DNA of 64,000 bases, from contig NZ_LWBP01000156.1 in the NCBI RefSeq assembly GCF_002078015.1, positions 1 through 64,000 on the forward strand, written 5' to 3'. The position numbers and the translations under genes are program-made. The notes under the pieces were generated by a model that did not search any database, was not told where the DNA came from, and was given only the letters and a program-made list of their open reading frames with translations. Position 1 is the stretch's first letter; each line of letters opens with the position of its first letter. Source of the stretch: Niastella populi. GTDB taxonomy: Bacteria; Bacteroidota; Bacteroidia; Chitinophagales; Chitinophagaceae. Of the stretch, positions 40,904 through 49,546 are shown one piece after another.

Positions 40904-42817
40904 TCACTGCACTATTATCTTTTCTATTTGTTCTCCCGTTTTTAAAAGATAAATGCCGTTTGCATAACGGCTCACATCGATGCTATGTATGCCGGGAGCC
41001 AGTTGCCTGCGCCAAAGCAGGTTCCCATTACCGGAATGCAGGGAAACGGGTGTTGCTATGGATGCGGTTATTTTTACCAGTAATATTCCGCTCGCAATAA
41101 GATTGTTCATTACCTGAACCCCTTCCCTGTTCGTATTAAACTTTACACTGTTTATGACCGAATAACCAAATCTTCCATCAACATCTCTTTGCACAATGCG
41201 ATAGTAGTTCATGCCCTGTAGAGGAGCTGTATGCAGATAACTGTAATTATTGATTGAAGAACTATTGCCTGTAGCAGCGTTGGTGGCAACGTTGGTCCAG
41301 CTACGGCTGTCTATACTGTGCTGCACAAGAAAATCTTTTGTATTATGCTCCTGTGCCGTACTCCATTGAAGCAATACATTGTTGTATTGTTTTGTTGTGA
41401 TAAAGGAAATCCACCGCAACGGCAGAATAACCAGGTTGCTGTTTTGCGTTAGGTTGTTGGACGTACTGCCGCTGAGTGCAAAATTGGTGAGCGTACCATT
41501 GTTGCCGTTACCCGATTGGTCGATCAAAGCGGTAAGCCCCGTGTTATTACCAGCCGCAATACCCTGGTTGAACGTATAATACAGAGCAAGGCCGGAAGTG
41601 GAAGGGGCAATTTCACTATTCATGTTATTTTGTATCTCGGTTTGGGTACGGGCCGTGTTCCAGATCCGCACTTCGTCGATCATACCTCCAAATGGCTGAC
41701 CATTTGCAACCGTATTAAACCCTAAAATAAAATTAGCAGAAGGCGTATTCGGGGTACCGGTATTGGAGTAAACATTCACGCCATTTTTATATAAAGTAAA
41801 ACCCGTTGTGCCAATAACGAGAGCAAGGTGTGTCCATTGGCCTGTGGATAGGCCTATGCCCGTATTCCAGGTATTTACGCCATTAAATAGTACGATCAAT
41901 TTGTGTGAAGTATTTAAAAACAAAGCATAACCATTGGAACCCATGACCCCATTTACCATAATAAGATGATCGGTACCGGTGCCTCCCTGGTGATACACCC
42001 ATGCTTCCATCGTTACATTGCTGGTGGCGGTAGTGGGCAAAGGCGCTATGACCCGGTCATTGCCCTCATCAAAATGCAAGGCATTTCCTGCAAATTGAAT
42101 GGGACTTGCCGCCCATGTGGGCCCGTTAGTCAGTGTTCCATCTGCACCGCTGGTATTGGTGCAGCTATTGGCAGCGGTGGTGCTGCTGCCCTCATTGAAA
42201 CGATAGTAAGCAACCAGTCCTGTTGCATTGTTTGCAAGGTTTTTATTGAACATATTGGCTACTATTTCGGCCGCCGAACGGGCCGTGTTCCATATTCTGA
42301 GTTCATCTATTTTGCCTGCAAAAAAATCTGACTGGCTGGCCCGCCACCGAACACCGGCGTTTACTTTTGTGGGAGTCCACGAGGCCGGAGCGGTAAATGT
42401 TGCATTGTCTTTTAGCACGCCATTGATATAGGTTTTAATATTTGATGCCGAGGTTCGTACCACTGCAACATGCACCCAGGTGTTTGCCGTTACGGTGGCT
42501 GTTGCAGGTTGCATTACCAGACCGGTAGCGGAATTATCCCTCAACACCAATTCTATTCCGCCACCATTTGTACTACGGGGAATAATGCTGAACATCGGGC
42601 TGTTATTTCCCTGCACGGTTTCAGAGTAAATACATCCGTTGCCCGTGCCATTCCAATACACCCATGCCTCAACGGTGAACGTATTCAACTGGCTTACCGC
42701 AACACTTGTTGGAAGTGAAACGTAGTCATTAGAACCATCATTATTAACAGCATAGTTCGATTGTGCTAATGCGCAATTATTAATAATAAGACCAAAGAAA
42801 AAAACAAGTTTTCTCAT
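40904..42817 (-). CDS. LamG-domain protein with T9SS-type C-terminus
   Basis: The product has 637 residues. After a signal peptide (MRKLVFFFGLIINNCALAQ) come two concanavalin/LamG-like domains (about 25-215 and 245-430), each with the core pattern TVEAWVY...WVHVA and KIDELRIWNTARS (MEAWVYHQ.., MIDEVRIWNTART). Next is an FN3-like segment (VLLQWSTAQEHNTKDFLVQHS, about 480-560) and a C-terminal domain ending GIHSIDVSRYANGIYLLKTGEQIEKIIVQ, which matches T9SS type A sorting signals. It should be exported and bound at or released from the cell surface, probably recognising polysaccharide. Monocistronic. Confidence 0.9.
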   Translation of the reverse strand: MRKLVFFFGLIINNCALAQSNYAVNNDGSNDYVSLPTSVAVSQLNTFTVEAWVYWNGTGNGCIYSETVQGNNSPMFSIIPRSTNGGGIELVLRDNSATGLVMQPATATVTANTWVHVAVVRTSASNIKTYINGVLKDNATFTAPASWTPTKVNAGVRWRASQSDFFAGKIDELRIWNTARSAAEIVANMFNKNLANNATGLVAYYRFNEGSSTTAANSCTNTSGADGTLTNGPTWAASPIQFAGNALHFDEGNDRVIAPLPTTATSNVTMEAWVYHQGGTGTDHLIMVNGVMGSNGYALFLNTSHKLIVLFNGVNTWNTGIGLSTGQWTHLALVIGTTGFTLYKNGVNVYSNTGTPNTPSANFILGFNTVANGQPFGGMIDEVRIWNTARTQTEIQNNMNSEIAPSTSGLALYYTFNQGIAAGNNTGLTALIDQSGNGNNGTLTNFALSGSTSNNLTQNSNLVILPLRWISFITTKQYNNVLLQWSTAQEHNTKDFLVQHSIDSRSWTNVATNAATGNSSSINNYSYLHTAPLQGMNYYRIVQRDVDGRFGYSVINSVKFNTNREGVQVMNNLIASGILLVKITASIATPVSLHSGNGNLLWRRQLAPGIHSIDVSRYANGIYLLKTGEQIEKIIVQ

Positions 42818-43235
42818 GAGTCAGGTTTTTCAGGTTAGATTAATGCCAAAAAATAATATGTAATGTGCAGGAAATAAAAAAGTGAAGGATAAAAAGTAAT
42901 ATTCATTCCGGCCGGCTGCGTGAAAACTCTTATTCTTTATTGATAATAACCCCCATCAATAAACTGAGTTGTATTCTTTACGCTAAGTGGCTGGTCAATG
43001 GCACGATATGAAGTTTGTGCGGGTGGATAGTGTTAGATGTTTACCATGTCCGGACGTACCTACCAAACTTGCCGCTTCGCGAATACTCAATGAGGAATAT
43101 GCCTGTATCCAGGCAACTTCCCAACCTGTCACATTCCACGAAAAAACAACCGGCCCCACCGAAGCAGAACCGGTTGTTATGAAGCTGTGTAATGCCAGCT
43201 GTACTTCCCGATAACCGGTAACCAGTAACCGGCGC
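42818..43235. other. 418 bp intergenic region
   Basis: It holds the upstream region of the LamG gene and the terminator of the FN3 gene (43140-43178). A frame at 42987-43214 starts with GTG, runs through the terminator and has no protein-like features; I do not regard it as a gene. Confidence 0.55.
43140..43178 (-). terminator. Intrinsic terminator of FN3-domain gene
   Basis: On the minus strand AACAACCGG and CCGGTTGTT form a perfect 9 bp stem around a 16 nt loop, followed by six T residues. It lies about 60 bp after the stop at 43236. Confidence 0.85.
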
Positions 43236-43625
43236 CTACTGAATTACCCTGGCCACAGGCGGCGAATAAACGACCTGTTTACCCTTTCCAACGGCAAGTA
43301 CGCGGAACCAGTAGCGGGCAACCGATCTCAGGTTAGTGAACGTATGTTCCCGCTCGGTGGTGGTTTCACTTATCCATACGTTATCGGGCGACAACGGGTC
43401 GGTGGTGTACTGGTGTACATATGACCTCGCCCCGGCTACCCTGTTAACCCGGGTGGTTGCCTGACCGGATTGGTCGCTCACCACAACCACCTTCCCGATG
43501 GGCGGTAATGCCTGTGTAAGGTCTTTATCGCCGGTGATATCGAAGCCGCTGCTGAGCAGCATCGTCTTATCGCCATTACTGGTTGTGGTTACATAATCGG
43601 CGAGATCATCGAGTATGCTCACCAA
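43236..43625 (-). pseudogene. FN3-like domain protein, probably 5'-truncated
   Basis: The 129-residue frame begins without an ATG (TTG at 43625) and without a signal peptide. It opens directly in a helical segment (ILDDLADYVTTTSNGDKTMLLSSGFDI), which in proteins of this kind follows a longer helical N-terminus. The frame continues upstream for eight codons (LFILNNKAE) and then meets a stop. The C-terminal 80 residues are a fibronectin type III fold (VNRVAGARSYVHQYTTDP..ISETTTEREHTFTNLRSVARYWFRVLAVGKGKQ). The most economical reading is loss of the 5' end. A shorter intact gene with a non-ATG start remains possible. Confidence 0.55.
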
Positions 43626-43752
43626 TTCAGCTTTGTTATTAAGAATGAATAATTATAAGACGAACTCAATAAGAGATCGTATACCGGAGAATATTTTTTT
43701 TATTTTTTTGTAGTTCCGGGAAAATACAGCAGAACGAGGGGGCTCTTCCCCT

Positions 43753-45627
43753 TCACGGCTGCAACTCCCCTACCCATACCGTTTTCCCAGGTACTCTGAA
43801 ACGGCCGGTTATATCCGCGATGGTACCGTCGGTGATGTTCCGCGCTTTGGTGTAGGTTTTTATTCGTTCTGCAAACCGCCGCAAATCGAGCTGCTTTTCG
43901 CCCTCACTGGCATTCATAACACACATGATCGTTTGCTGCGCATTGTACCTGAAATATACATACACGCCATCCTCTGGCACATACTGCATCAGTTTGCCGG
44001 TGGTTAACGCTGTTGAGGTTTTACGGAAGTTGGCGAGCGTGCTTACATAATTAAATACATCATTTTCGGCAGGCGTTCTACCGCCGGGCTCGAATTTATT
44101 GGCGGCATCGCCGGGCCAGCCGCCGGGAAAATCGAGGCGTACCTTGCCATCGGGATCGGCAAAGTTCTTCATCAGTATTTCAGTACCGTAATACAATTGG
44201 GGGATACCGCGGAAAGTCAACAGCCAGGCGATACCCATTTTCAGTTTGGCAATATCCTCACCTACCATACTGAAGAACCGGCTGAGGTCGTGATTATCGA
44301 GGAACAGCACATTTTTGGTTGGGTCGGTGTATACATAATCATTGGTTGCCGTCAGGTACAGGCGGTTCACCCCTTCCGTCCAGCCAAAACCCTGCGTTAA
44401 TGCAGGCACAATACCATACAGGTTCAGCTGAAAATCGGTTACCCCAGGCAGATTGCTTTTGTAGGGGATGTTGTATTTGTTGCGAACGAAATAACTCTGG
44501 TTGGGGATGCCATGCACCCAGGTTTCGCCAAAGAGATGCAGTTGCGGATATTCATCGAGCAGTGCTTTGTTGCAACGGTTCATAAACGCGAGATCGTTAT
44601 AGGCATAGGTGTCTATCCTCCAGCCATCGAGCCCGAACTCTTCGGTGCACCAGATGGCATGTTGTATAAGGAAATTCGCTACGAAGGAATTGTGCTGGTT
44701 CACATCGGGCATAACGCCGGTGAACCAGCCGTCGCTCATGCGTTTTTTGTCGATGGCAGCTGCGTATGGGTCCATCAGCACCTGGTCTTTGTAGGTAGTA
44801 TTGGTATATTGGGGCCACCAATGGAACCAGCTGCTGTCGGGCATATCGCGGTAGAGGAAATGTTCAATACCTGTATGGTTGTACACCGCATCCTGGATGA
44901 TCTTCATACCGCGTTTGTGCAGGCTGTCAATCAATTCATGATAAGCTTTGGCGCCGCCCAGCCGCGGATCGATAGTATAATGATCGGTAAAAGCATAACC
45001 ATGTTCGGTGCGGTCGGGCATATCGTTTAGCAGCACCGGGTTTAGCCACAATGCGGTTACCCCCAGTTGTTGCAGGTAGTCAAGTTGGTTTTGGATGCCT
45101 TTGAGATCGCCGCCATGGCGTTTGAAATAATCGGAGCGGTCGAGGCTTTGATCGCGCAGTCCGGCTATGCGGTCGTTGCCGGCATCGCCATTACTGAAGC
45201 GGTCGGGCATTTTCAAATAAATAAGGTCGGAGCTGTTCACTCCCTGAATGCGGGTTTTGCCGTTTTGTTTGCTTCGGGGCTTTAGTTCAAAAAAGACATG
45301 ATTCCATTCAGACCTGATAATACCGCCAAAGCTTATTTTATATTTGCCTGGTTTAGCATTGGCGGCAATTTCTACATCAACCACCAGGTAATGCCGGTTG
45401 CTAACTTTGTGTAGTTTTTTGATCTTTATGGCAGGGTGAGCCGATTGAATTACTCCTTTATCTACAGACAGGTTTTTAAACCTGTTATAAAATATCAGTT
45501 GCAGGTTGCGGTTTTTCATTCCCACCCACCAATGCGAGGGATAAACGTTAAGGCTGTCCTGAGCTGTCAATTGCAAAACCAGAAAGAAACAGGTAACAAA
45601 AGCGAGGGTTCTTTTACAGCAGTTCAT
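43753..45627 (-). CDS. Secreted GH13 alpha-amylase/neopullulanase (SusA-like)
   Basis: The product has 624 residues. A signal peptide (MNCCKRTLAFVTCFFLVLQLTAQ) precedes a cyclomaltodextrinase-type N-terminal domain (about 25-120), the GH13 barrel and a C-terminal beta domain. Catalytic residues visible are the nucleophile D339 (DGWRIDTYAYND), acid/base E368 (LFGETWVHG) and D447 (FLDNHDLSR). QDAVYNHTG and YLKMPDRFSNGD are also typical. It should cleave maltodextrins in the periplasm. Its 5' end overlaps the 3' end of the transporter gene by 14 bp, so both form an operon: product release by the enzyme, uptake by the transporter. Confidence 0.93.
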   Translation of the reverse strand: MNCCKRTLAFVTCFFLVLQLTAQDSLNVYPSHWWVGMKNRNLQLIFYNRFKNLSVDKGVIQSAHPAIKIKKLHKVSNRHYLVVDVEIAANAKPGKYKISFGGIIRSEWNHVFFELKPRSKQNGKTRIQGVNSSDLIYLKMPDRFSNGDAGNDRIAGLRDQSLDRSDYFKRHGGDLKGIQNQLDYLQQLGVTALWLNPVLLNDMPDRTEHGYAFTDHYTIDPRLGGAKAYHELIDSLHKRGMKIIQDAVYNHTGIEHFLYRDMPDSSWFHWWPQYTNTTYKDQVLMDPYAAAIDKKRMSDGWFTGVMPDVNQHNSFVANFLIQHAIWCTEEFGLDGWRIDTYAYNDLAFMNRCNKALLDEYPQLHLFGETWVHGIPNQSYFVRNKYNIPYKSNLPGVTDFQLNLYGIVPALTQGFGWTEGVNRLYLTATNDYVYTDPTKNVLFLDNHDLSRFFSMVGEDIAKLKMGIAWLLTFRGIPQLYYGTEILMKNFADPDGKVRLDFPGGWPGDAANKFEPGGRTPAENDVFNYVSTLANFRKTSTALTTGKLMQYVPEDGVYVYFRYNAQQTIMCVMNASEGEKQLDLRRFAERIKTYTKARNITDGTIADITGRFRVPGKTVWVGELQP

Positions 45628-46987
45628 CGGTTGTTTTTTCTTTTACTATTAAAGCGCATACAATACCTGCTGCCATTAGTAAACCGCCGCCAATTTGTAC
45701 GGCCAGCAGCCGGTCGTTATGAAGTACGTTCTCCATGAACTTCCCGAAAAACAGCGACGCAATGATCTCGGGCAATACAATAAAGAAATTAAAAATGCCC
45801 ATATAAATGCCAATTTTGTTTTCGGGTAAATGCCCGGCCAGCATGGAATAGGGCATCGACAAAATAGATGCCCAGGCAATACCCACCATACTCATGGCTA
45901 CATAGAGTATAGACGGGTCGCTGATATATTTTACGCTGAACAAACCCAACCCGCCAATGAGCAGGCAAAAAGTATGGGTCATTTTCTTACCCAGTTTGGC
46001 TACCCAAAAGAAAAGCGTTAACGAAAACAGGAATGTAACGAGGTTGAGGATCGATGAAGTGGCGTTGGCATGTTCAATGCCCCGGGTATAAATTTCATTG
46101 GAAGTATCGGGGTCGCCCTTGAAAATATCGCGCGCTACGCCGGTTGTGTAATAGAACCACATCAGGAACAGGCCCGGCCAGGTGAGAAACTGCACCAGCG
46201 CCAGCCTTTTCATTTGCGCCGGCATATGGAGCACTGAAGAGGTAATTTCCTTAATGGCGCCACCGACGCCGCTGCCATGCTGCGCATCGAGCCGTTGCCG
46301 CCAGTTGGGATCGGTGGGTGGATATTCCCTGCTCCGGAATACCGTGTATAACACAGCGGCTAAAAACATAATACCGCCAATATAGAATGACCACATGATG
46401 TTTTGCGGAATGCCGCCCCCGGTTGTTGTGCGGGAAACGCCAAACCAGTTTACCAGTATACCGGGCAGAAAACCTGCTATGAATGCCGCTGCACCTATGA
46501 ACATACTTTGCATGGCGTAACCAAACGGGCGTTGCCGTTCATTGAGGTTGTCGGCTACAAATGCCCTGAAAGGTTCCATGCTAACATTGATGCATGAGTC
46601 GAGGATCCACAGGGTGCCGGCCGCCATCCAGATGGCCGACGCATTGGGCATAATGAATAACGCAAGCGAACTGAGTATGGCGCCGACCAGGAAGTAAGGC
46701 CTTCTTCGACCCCACCGTGGGTGCCAGGTACGGTCGCTGAGATAACCGACAATGGGTTGAACGATGAGGCCGGTCATGGGCGCCGCCAGCCATAAGCCGG
46801 GGATCTGTTCTGCCGAAGCGCCGAGGTATTCGTAAATGGCGCTCATATTGTTCATTTGTAACGACCAGCCAAACTGAATGCCAAAGAAACCGAAACACAT
46901 GTTCCAGATCTGCCAGAAGTTGAAACGGGGTTTACTCTGAATGGCCTGCTCTGTATTCAATACTATGGGTGATGGTTCCATATGCAA
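45614..46987 (-). CDS. MFS sugar transporter, maltose type (SLC45/GPH-like)
   Basis: The product has 457 residues with about 12 membrane helices. FGIQFGWSLQMNNMSAIYEYLGA and the loop GYLSDRTWHPRWGRRRPYFLVGA, with the MFS D-R-x2-RR motif, are signatures of the SLC45/MalT-type disaccharide transporters. It probably carries maltose or small maltodextrins across the inner membrane with protons. It is the upstream gene of the amylase operon. Two Met codons at 46987 and 46981 are alternative starts. The gene is divergent from the ABC permeases. Confidence 0.9.
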   Translation of the reverse strand: MHMEPSPIVLNTEQAIQSKPRFNFWQIWNMCFGFFGIQFGWSLQMNNMSAIYEYLGASAEQIPGLWLAAPMTGLIVQPIVGYLSDRTWHPRWGRRRPYFLVGAILSSLALFIMPNASAIWMAAGTLWILDSCINVSMEPFRAFVADNLNERQRPFGYAMQSMFIGAAAFIAGFLPGILVNWFGVSRTTTGGGIPQNIMWSFYIGGIMFLAAVLYTVFRSREYPPTDPNWRQRLDAQHGSGVGGAIKEITSSVLHMPAQMKRLALVQFLTWPGLFLMWFYYTTGVARDIFKGDPDTSNEIYTRGIEHANATSSILNLVTFLFSLTLFFWVAKLGKKMTHTFCLLIGGLGLFSVKYISDPSILYVAMSMVGIAWASILSMPYSMLAGHLPENKIGIYMGIFNFFIVLPEIIASLFFGKFMENVLHNDRLLAVQIGGGLLMAAGIVCALIVKEKTTDELL

Positions 46988-47152
46988 TCGCTTTGAGGAG
47001 AGTAATGGAGAGTAAGTTACTTATTTTCCGTACACTTACCGTATCAAAACCGTACAGTTAAATAAACCGGTAAATTATATATTGTTGATTATAAACGATT
47101 ATATTTCCGGCATTTTTATGGCAACTGGTCTGAAGCATCAAATGCCAATCAC

Positions 47153-49507
47153 ATGATCTCAAACTATTTAAAAATTGCCCGCCGCAACCTGTTCAGGAAC
47201 AAACTGCATTCAACCATCAATATTCTGGGGTTGGCAACCGGTATCGCGGTGGCCTTATTAGCCGGTTTGTGGGTATGGGATGAGGTTTCGTTCAATAAAT
47301 ATTTCAGCAACCATAACAGGCTGGCGCAGGTAATGCTTAACCAAACCAGCGATGGAGAAACATATACCGGTAAAACAGTGGCCATGCCATTGGGTGATGC
47401 ATTGAAGTCAAAATACGGGCGGGAGTTTAAATATCTTTCGCTTACGTCATATGAGTTCGAATACCTGGTTGGTGCAGGCGATAAAAAGTTTTCGCGGAAA
47501 GGTATGTGGGTGCAGCCCGATTTTACCCAAATGTTTACGCTTACCATGGTGAGGGGTGATCGGGCTGCATTGAAAGACCCTTCTTCTGTTCTGCTTTCTC
47601 AATCGCTTGCCAAAGCTACATTTGGCGAAAGCGATCCGTTGAATAAAGTAATCAGGGTAAACAATACTTTTGACCTGAAAGTAGCCGGTATTTATGAGGA
47701 CCTTCCGCATAACACCAGCTTTTACAATATTCAGTTACTGCTGCCATGGGAACACCCCGAAAACTGGCTTAAGAAACAGGAAACATGGAGTAACCACTGC
47801 GGCCAGTTATTTGTACAATTGAACGATGGCGCTGATTTCGATAAAACAACCGCTACCATCAAACAGGTACCAACCCCGTTTATAAAAGATGTGAAAGAGG
47901 AGATCATGCTGCATCCGGTTGATAAATTGCACTTGTACACCGAATTCAAAAACGGAGAAGCTGTTGGCGGACGTATAGATTTTGTATGGCTGTTCGGCAT
48001 CATCGGGGGTTTTGTATTGCTGCTTGCCTGTATCAATTTTATGAACCTTTCCACGGCCCGCAGTGCCATACGCGCCAAAGAAGTGGGTGTAAGAAAAACG
48101 ATGGGCTCATTACGCGGGCAACTGATCGGGCAATTTCTGGCAGAATCTGTAGTGATGTCCTTTATCGCTTTTTTTCTATCCATTGTGCTGGTGCAGCTAT
48201 CGCTTCCATTCTTCAACAACCTGGCCGATAAACAAATCGCCATTGTATGGAATAATCCCATATTCTGGCTGTTCACAATTGGCTTCACTTTGTTTACCGG
48301 GTTGATCGCCGGAAGCTATCCTGCTTTTTATTTGTCGGCTTTCAAACCGGTAAAGGTTTTGAAGGGAATTATACAGCCGGGCAAATTTGCATCGCTGCCG
48401 CGCCGGGTACTGGTTGTATTACAATTTTCGGTTTCCATTACACTCATCATAAGCACCATTATTGTGTTTCGCCAGATCCAACATGCACGCAACAGGCCCA
48501 CAGGTTATAACCGCGATGGGCTCATCACCGTGCCAATGAACACCCCCCAGTTGCGAAAGCATTATGATGCCATAAAGAATGAACTTATGCAAAGCGGAAT
48601 TGTGGAGCGGGTGGCGCTTTCAAGCCATTCGCCTGCATATTTTCCCAATAACAACAGCATCGACTGGCGGGGTAAGGATCCTAACCTGGTAGCCTACTTC
48701 AGAACAGTGACCGTGTCGCCGGAATTCGGTAAAACGATTGGCTGGCGTTTAAAAGAAGGGCGCGATTTTTTGCCCGATGCGCAAGGTGATTCTGCATCGG
48801 TGCTGTTGAATGAGACCGGGGCAAAAATAACCGGCCTTAAGAACGTTGTTGGTGAAACGGTCAAATACAACGGCAAAAATTATACGGTTGCCGGTGTAGT
48901 GCATGATATGATCACCCAGTCGCCCTATACCCCCGTTCCGCCTGCAATTTTTTTCCTCGACGGTTACCAGGGTGTTATTACCATCCGGTTAAAACCCAAT
49001 ACACCCATACAACAGGCGTTGGTGAAAATGGCTGCGGTATATAATAAGTATAATGAAGGCAACCCGTTTGAGTTCAAGTTTGTGGATGATGAATTTGCGA
49101 AAAAGTTCTCGAATGAAATGCGAATTGGCAACCTGTCAACCTTTTTTGCCATCCTGGCCATCTTCATTTCCTGCCTTGGATTATTTGGCCTCGCTTCATA
49201 TGTTACTGAGCAGCGCACCCGGGAGATCGGTATAAGGAAAGTACTGGGCGCATCGCTCTTTAATTTATGGCGGCTTTTGTCGACAGAATTTGTGGTGCCG
49301 GTGGTCATCGCCTTATTCGTTGCCATACCAACGGCTTATTATTTTATGCATAACTGGCTGCAGCATTACGAATACCGTACCGCTATTCCATGGTGGATCT
49401 TTGCCATAGCAGGCATATGCGCTTTGCTGGTTACCTTGCTTACCGTAAGTTATCATTCAATCAAATCGGCAATAATGAACCCGGTAAAAAGCTTACGTAC
49501 AGAATGA
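47153..49507 (+). CDS. FtsX/MacB-type ABC transporter permease (copy 1)
   Basis: The product has 784 residues in the eight-helix layout of Bacteroidota MacB-like permeases: helix 1 (about 21-41), a large periplasmic domain (about 42-285), three helices (FtsX core with NFMNLSTARSAIRAKEVGVRKTMGS), a second domain (about 455-665) and a final three-helix FtsX core (ISCLGLFGLASYVTEQRTREIGIRKVLGAS). These permeases move lipoproteins or toxic compounds, or signal across the membrane, using an ATPase. No ATP-binding gene is adjacent. The next gene is a paralogue 39 bp downstream. Confidence 0.9.
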   Translation: MISNYLKIARRNLFRNKLHSTINILGLATGIAVALLAGLWVWDEVSFNKYFSNHNRLAQVMLNQTSDGETYTGKTVAMPLGDALKSKYGREFKYLSLTSYEFEYLVGAGDKKFSRKGMWVQPDFTQMFTLTMVRGDRAALKDPSSVLLSQSLAKATFGESDPLNKVIRVNNTFDLKVAGIYEDLPHNTSFYNIQLLLPWEHPENWLKKQETWSNHCGQLFVQLNDGADFDKTTATIKQVPTPFIKDVKEEIMLHPVDKLHLYTEFKNGEAVGGRIDFVWLFGIIGGFVLLLACINFMNLSTARSAIRAKEVGVRKTMGSLRGQLIGQFLAESVVMSFIAFFLSIVLVQLSLPFFNNLADKQIAIVWNNPIFWLFTIGFTLFTGLIAGSYPAFYLSAFKPVKVLKGIIQPGKFASLPRRVLVVLQFSVSITLIISTIIVFRQIQHARNRPTGYNRDGLITVPMNTPQLRKHYDAIKNELMQSGIVERVALSSHSPAYFPNNNSIDWRGKDPNLVAYFRTVTVSPEFGKTIGWRLKEGRDFLPDAQGDSASVLLNETGAKITGLKNVVGETVKYNGKNYTVAGVVHDMITQSPYTPVPPAIFFLDGYQGVITIRLKPNTPIQQALVKMAAVYNKYNEGNPFEFKFVDDEFAKKFSNEMRIGNLSTFFAILAIFISCLGLFGLASYVTEQRTREIGIRKVLGASLFNLWRLLSTEFVVPVVIALFVAIPTAYYFMHNWLQHYEYRTAIPWWIFAIAGICALLVTLLTVSYHSIKSAIMNPVKSLRTE

Positions 49508-49546
49508 TCCCATATAATGACCATATAGAATCTTAAAATATTATTC

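Noticed and set aside
42987-43214. 75-codon GTG frame between LamG and FN3 genes
   Set aside because: It reads through the terminator hairpin at 43140-43178 and shows no domain or signal.
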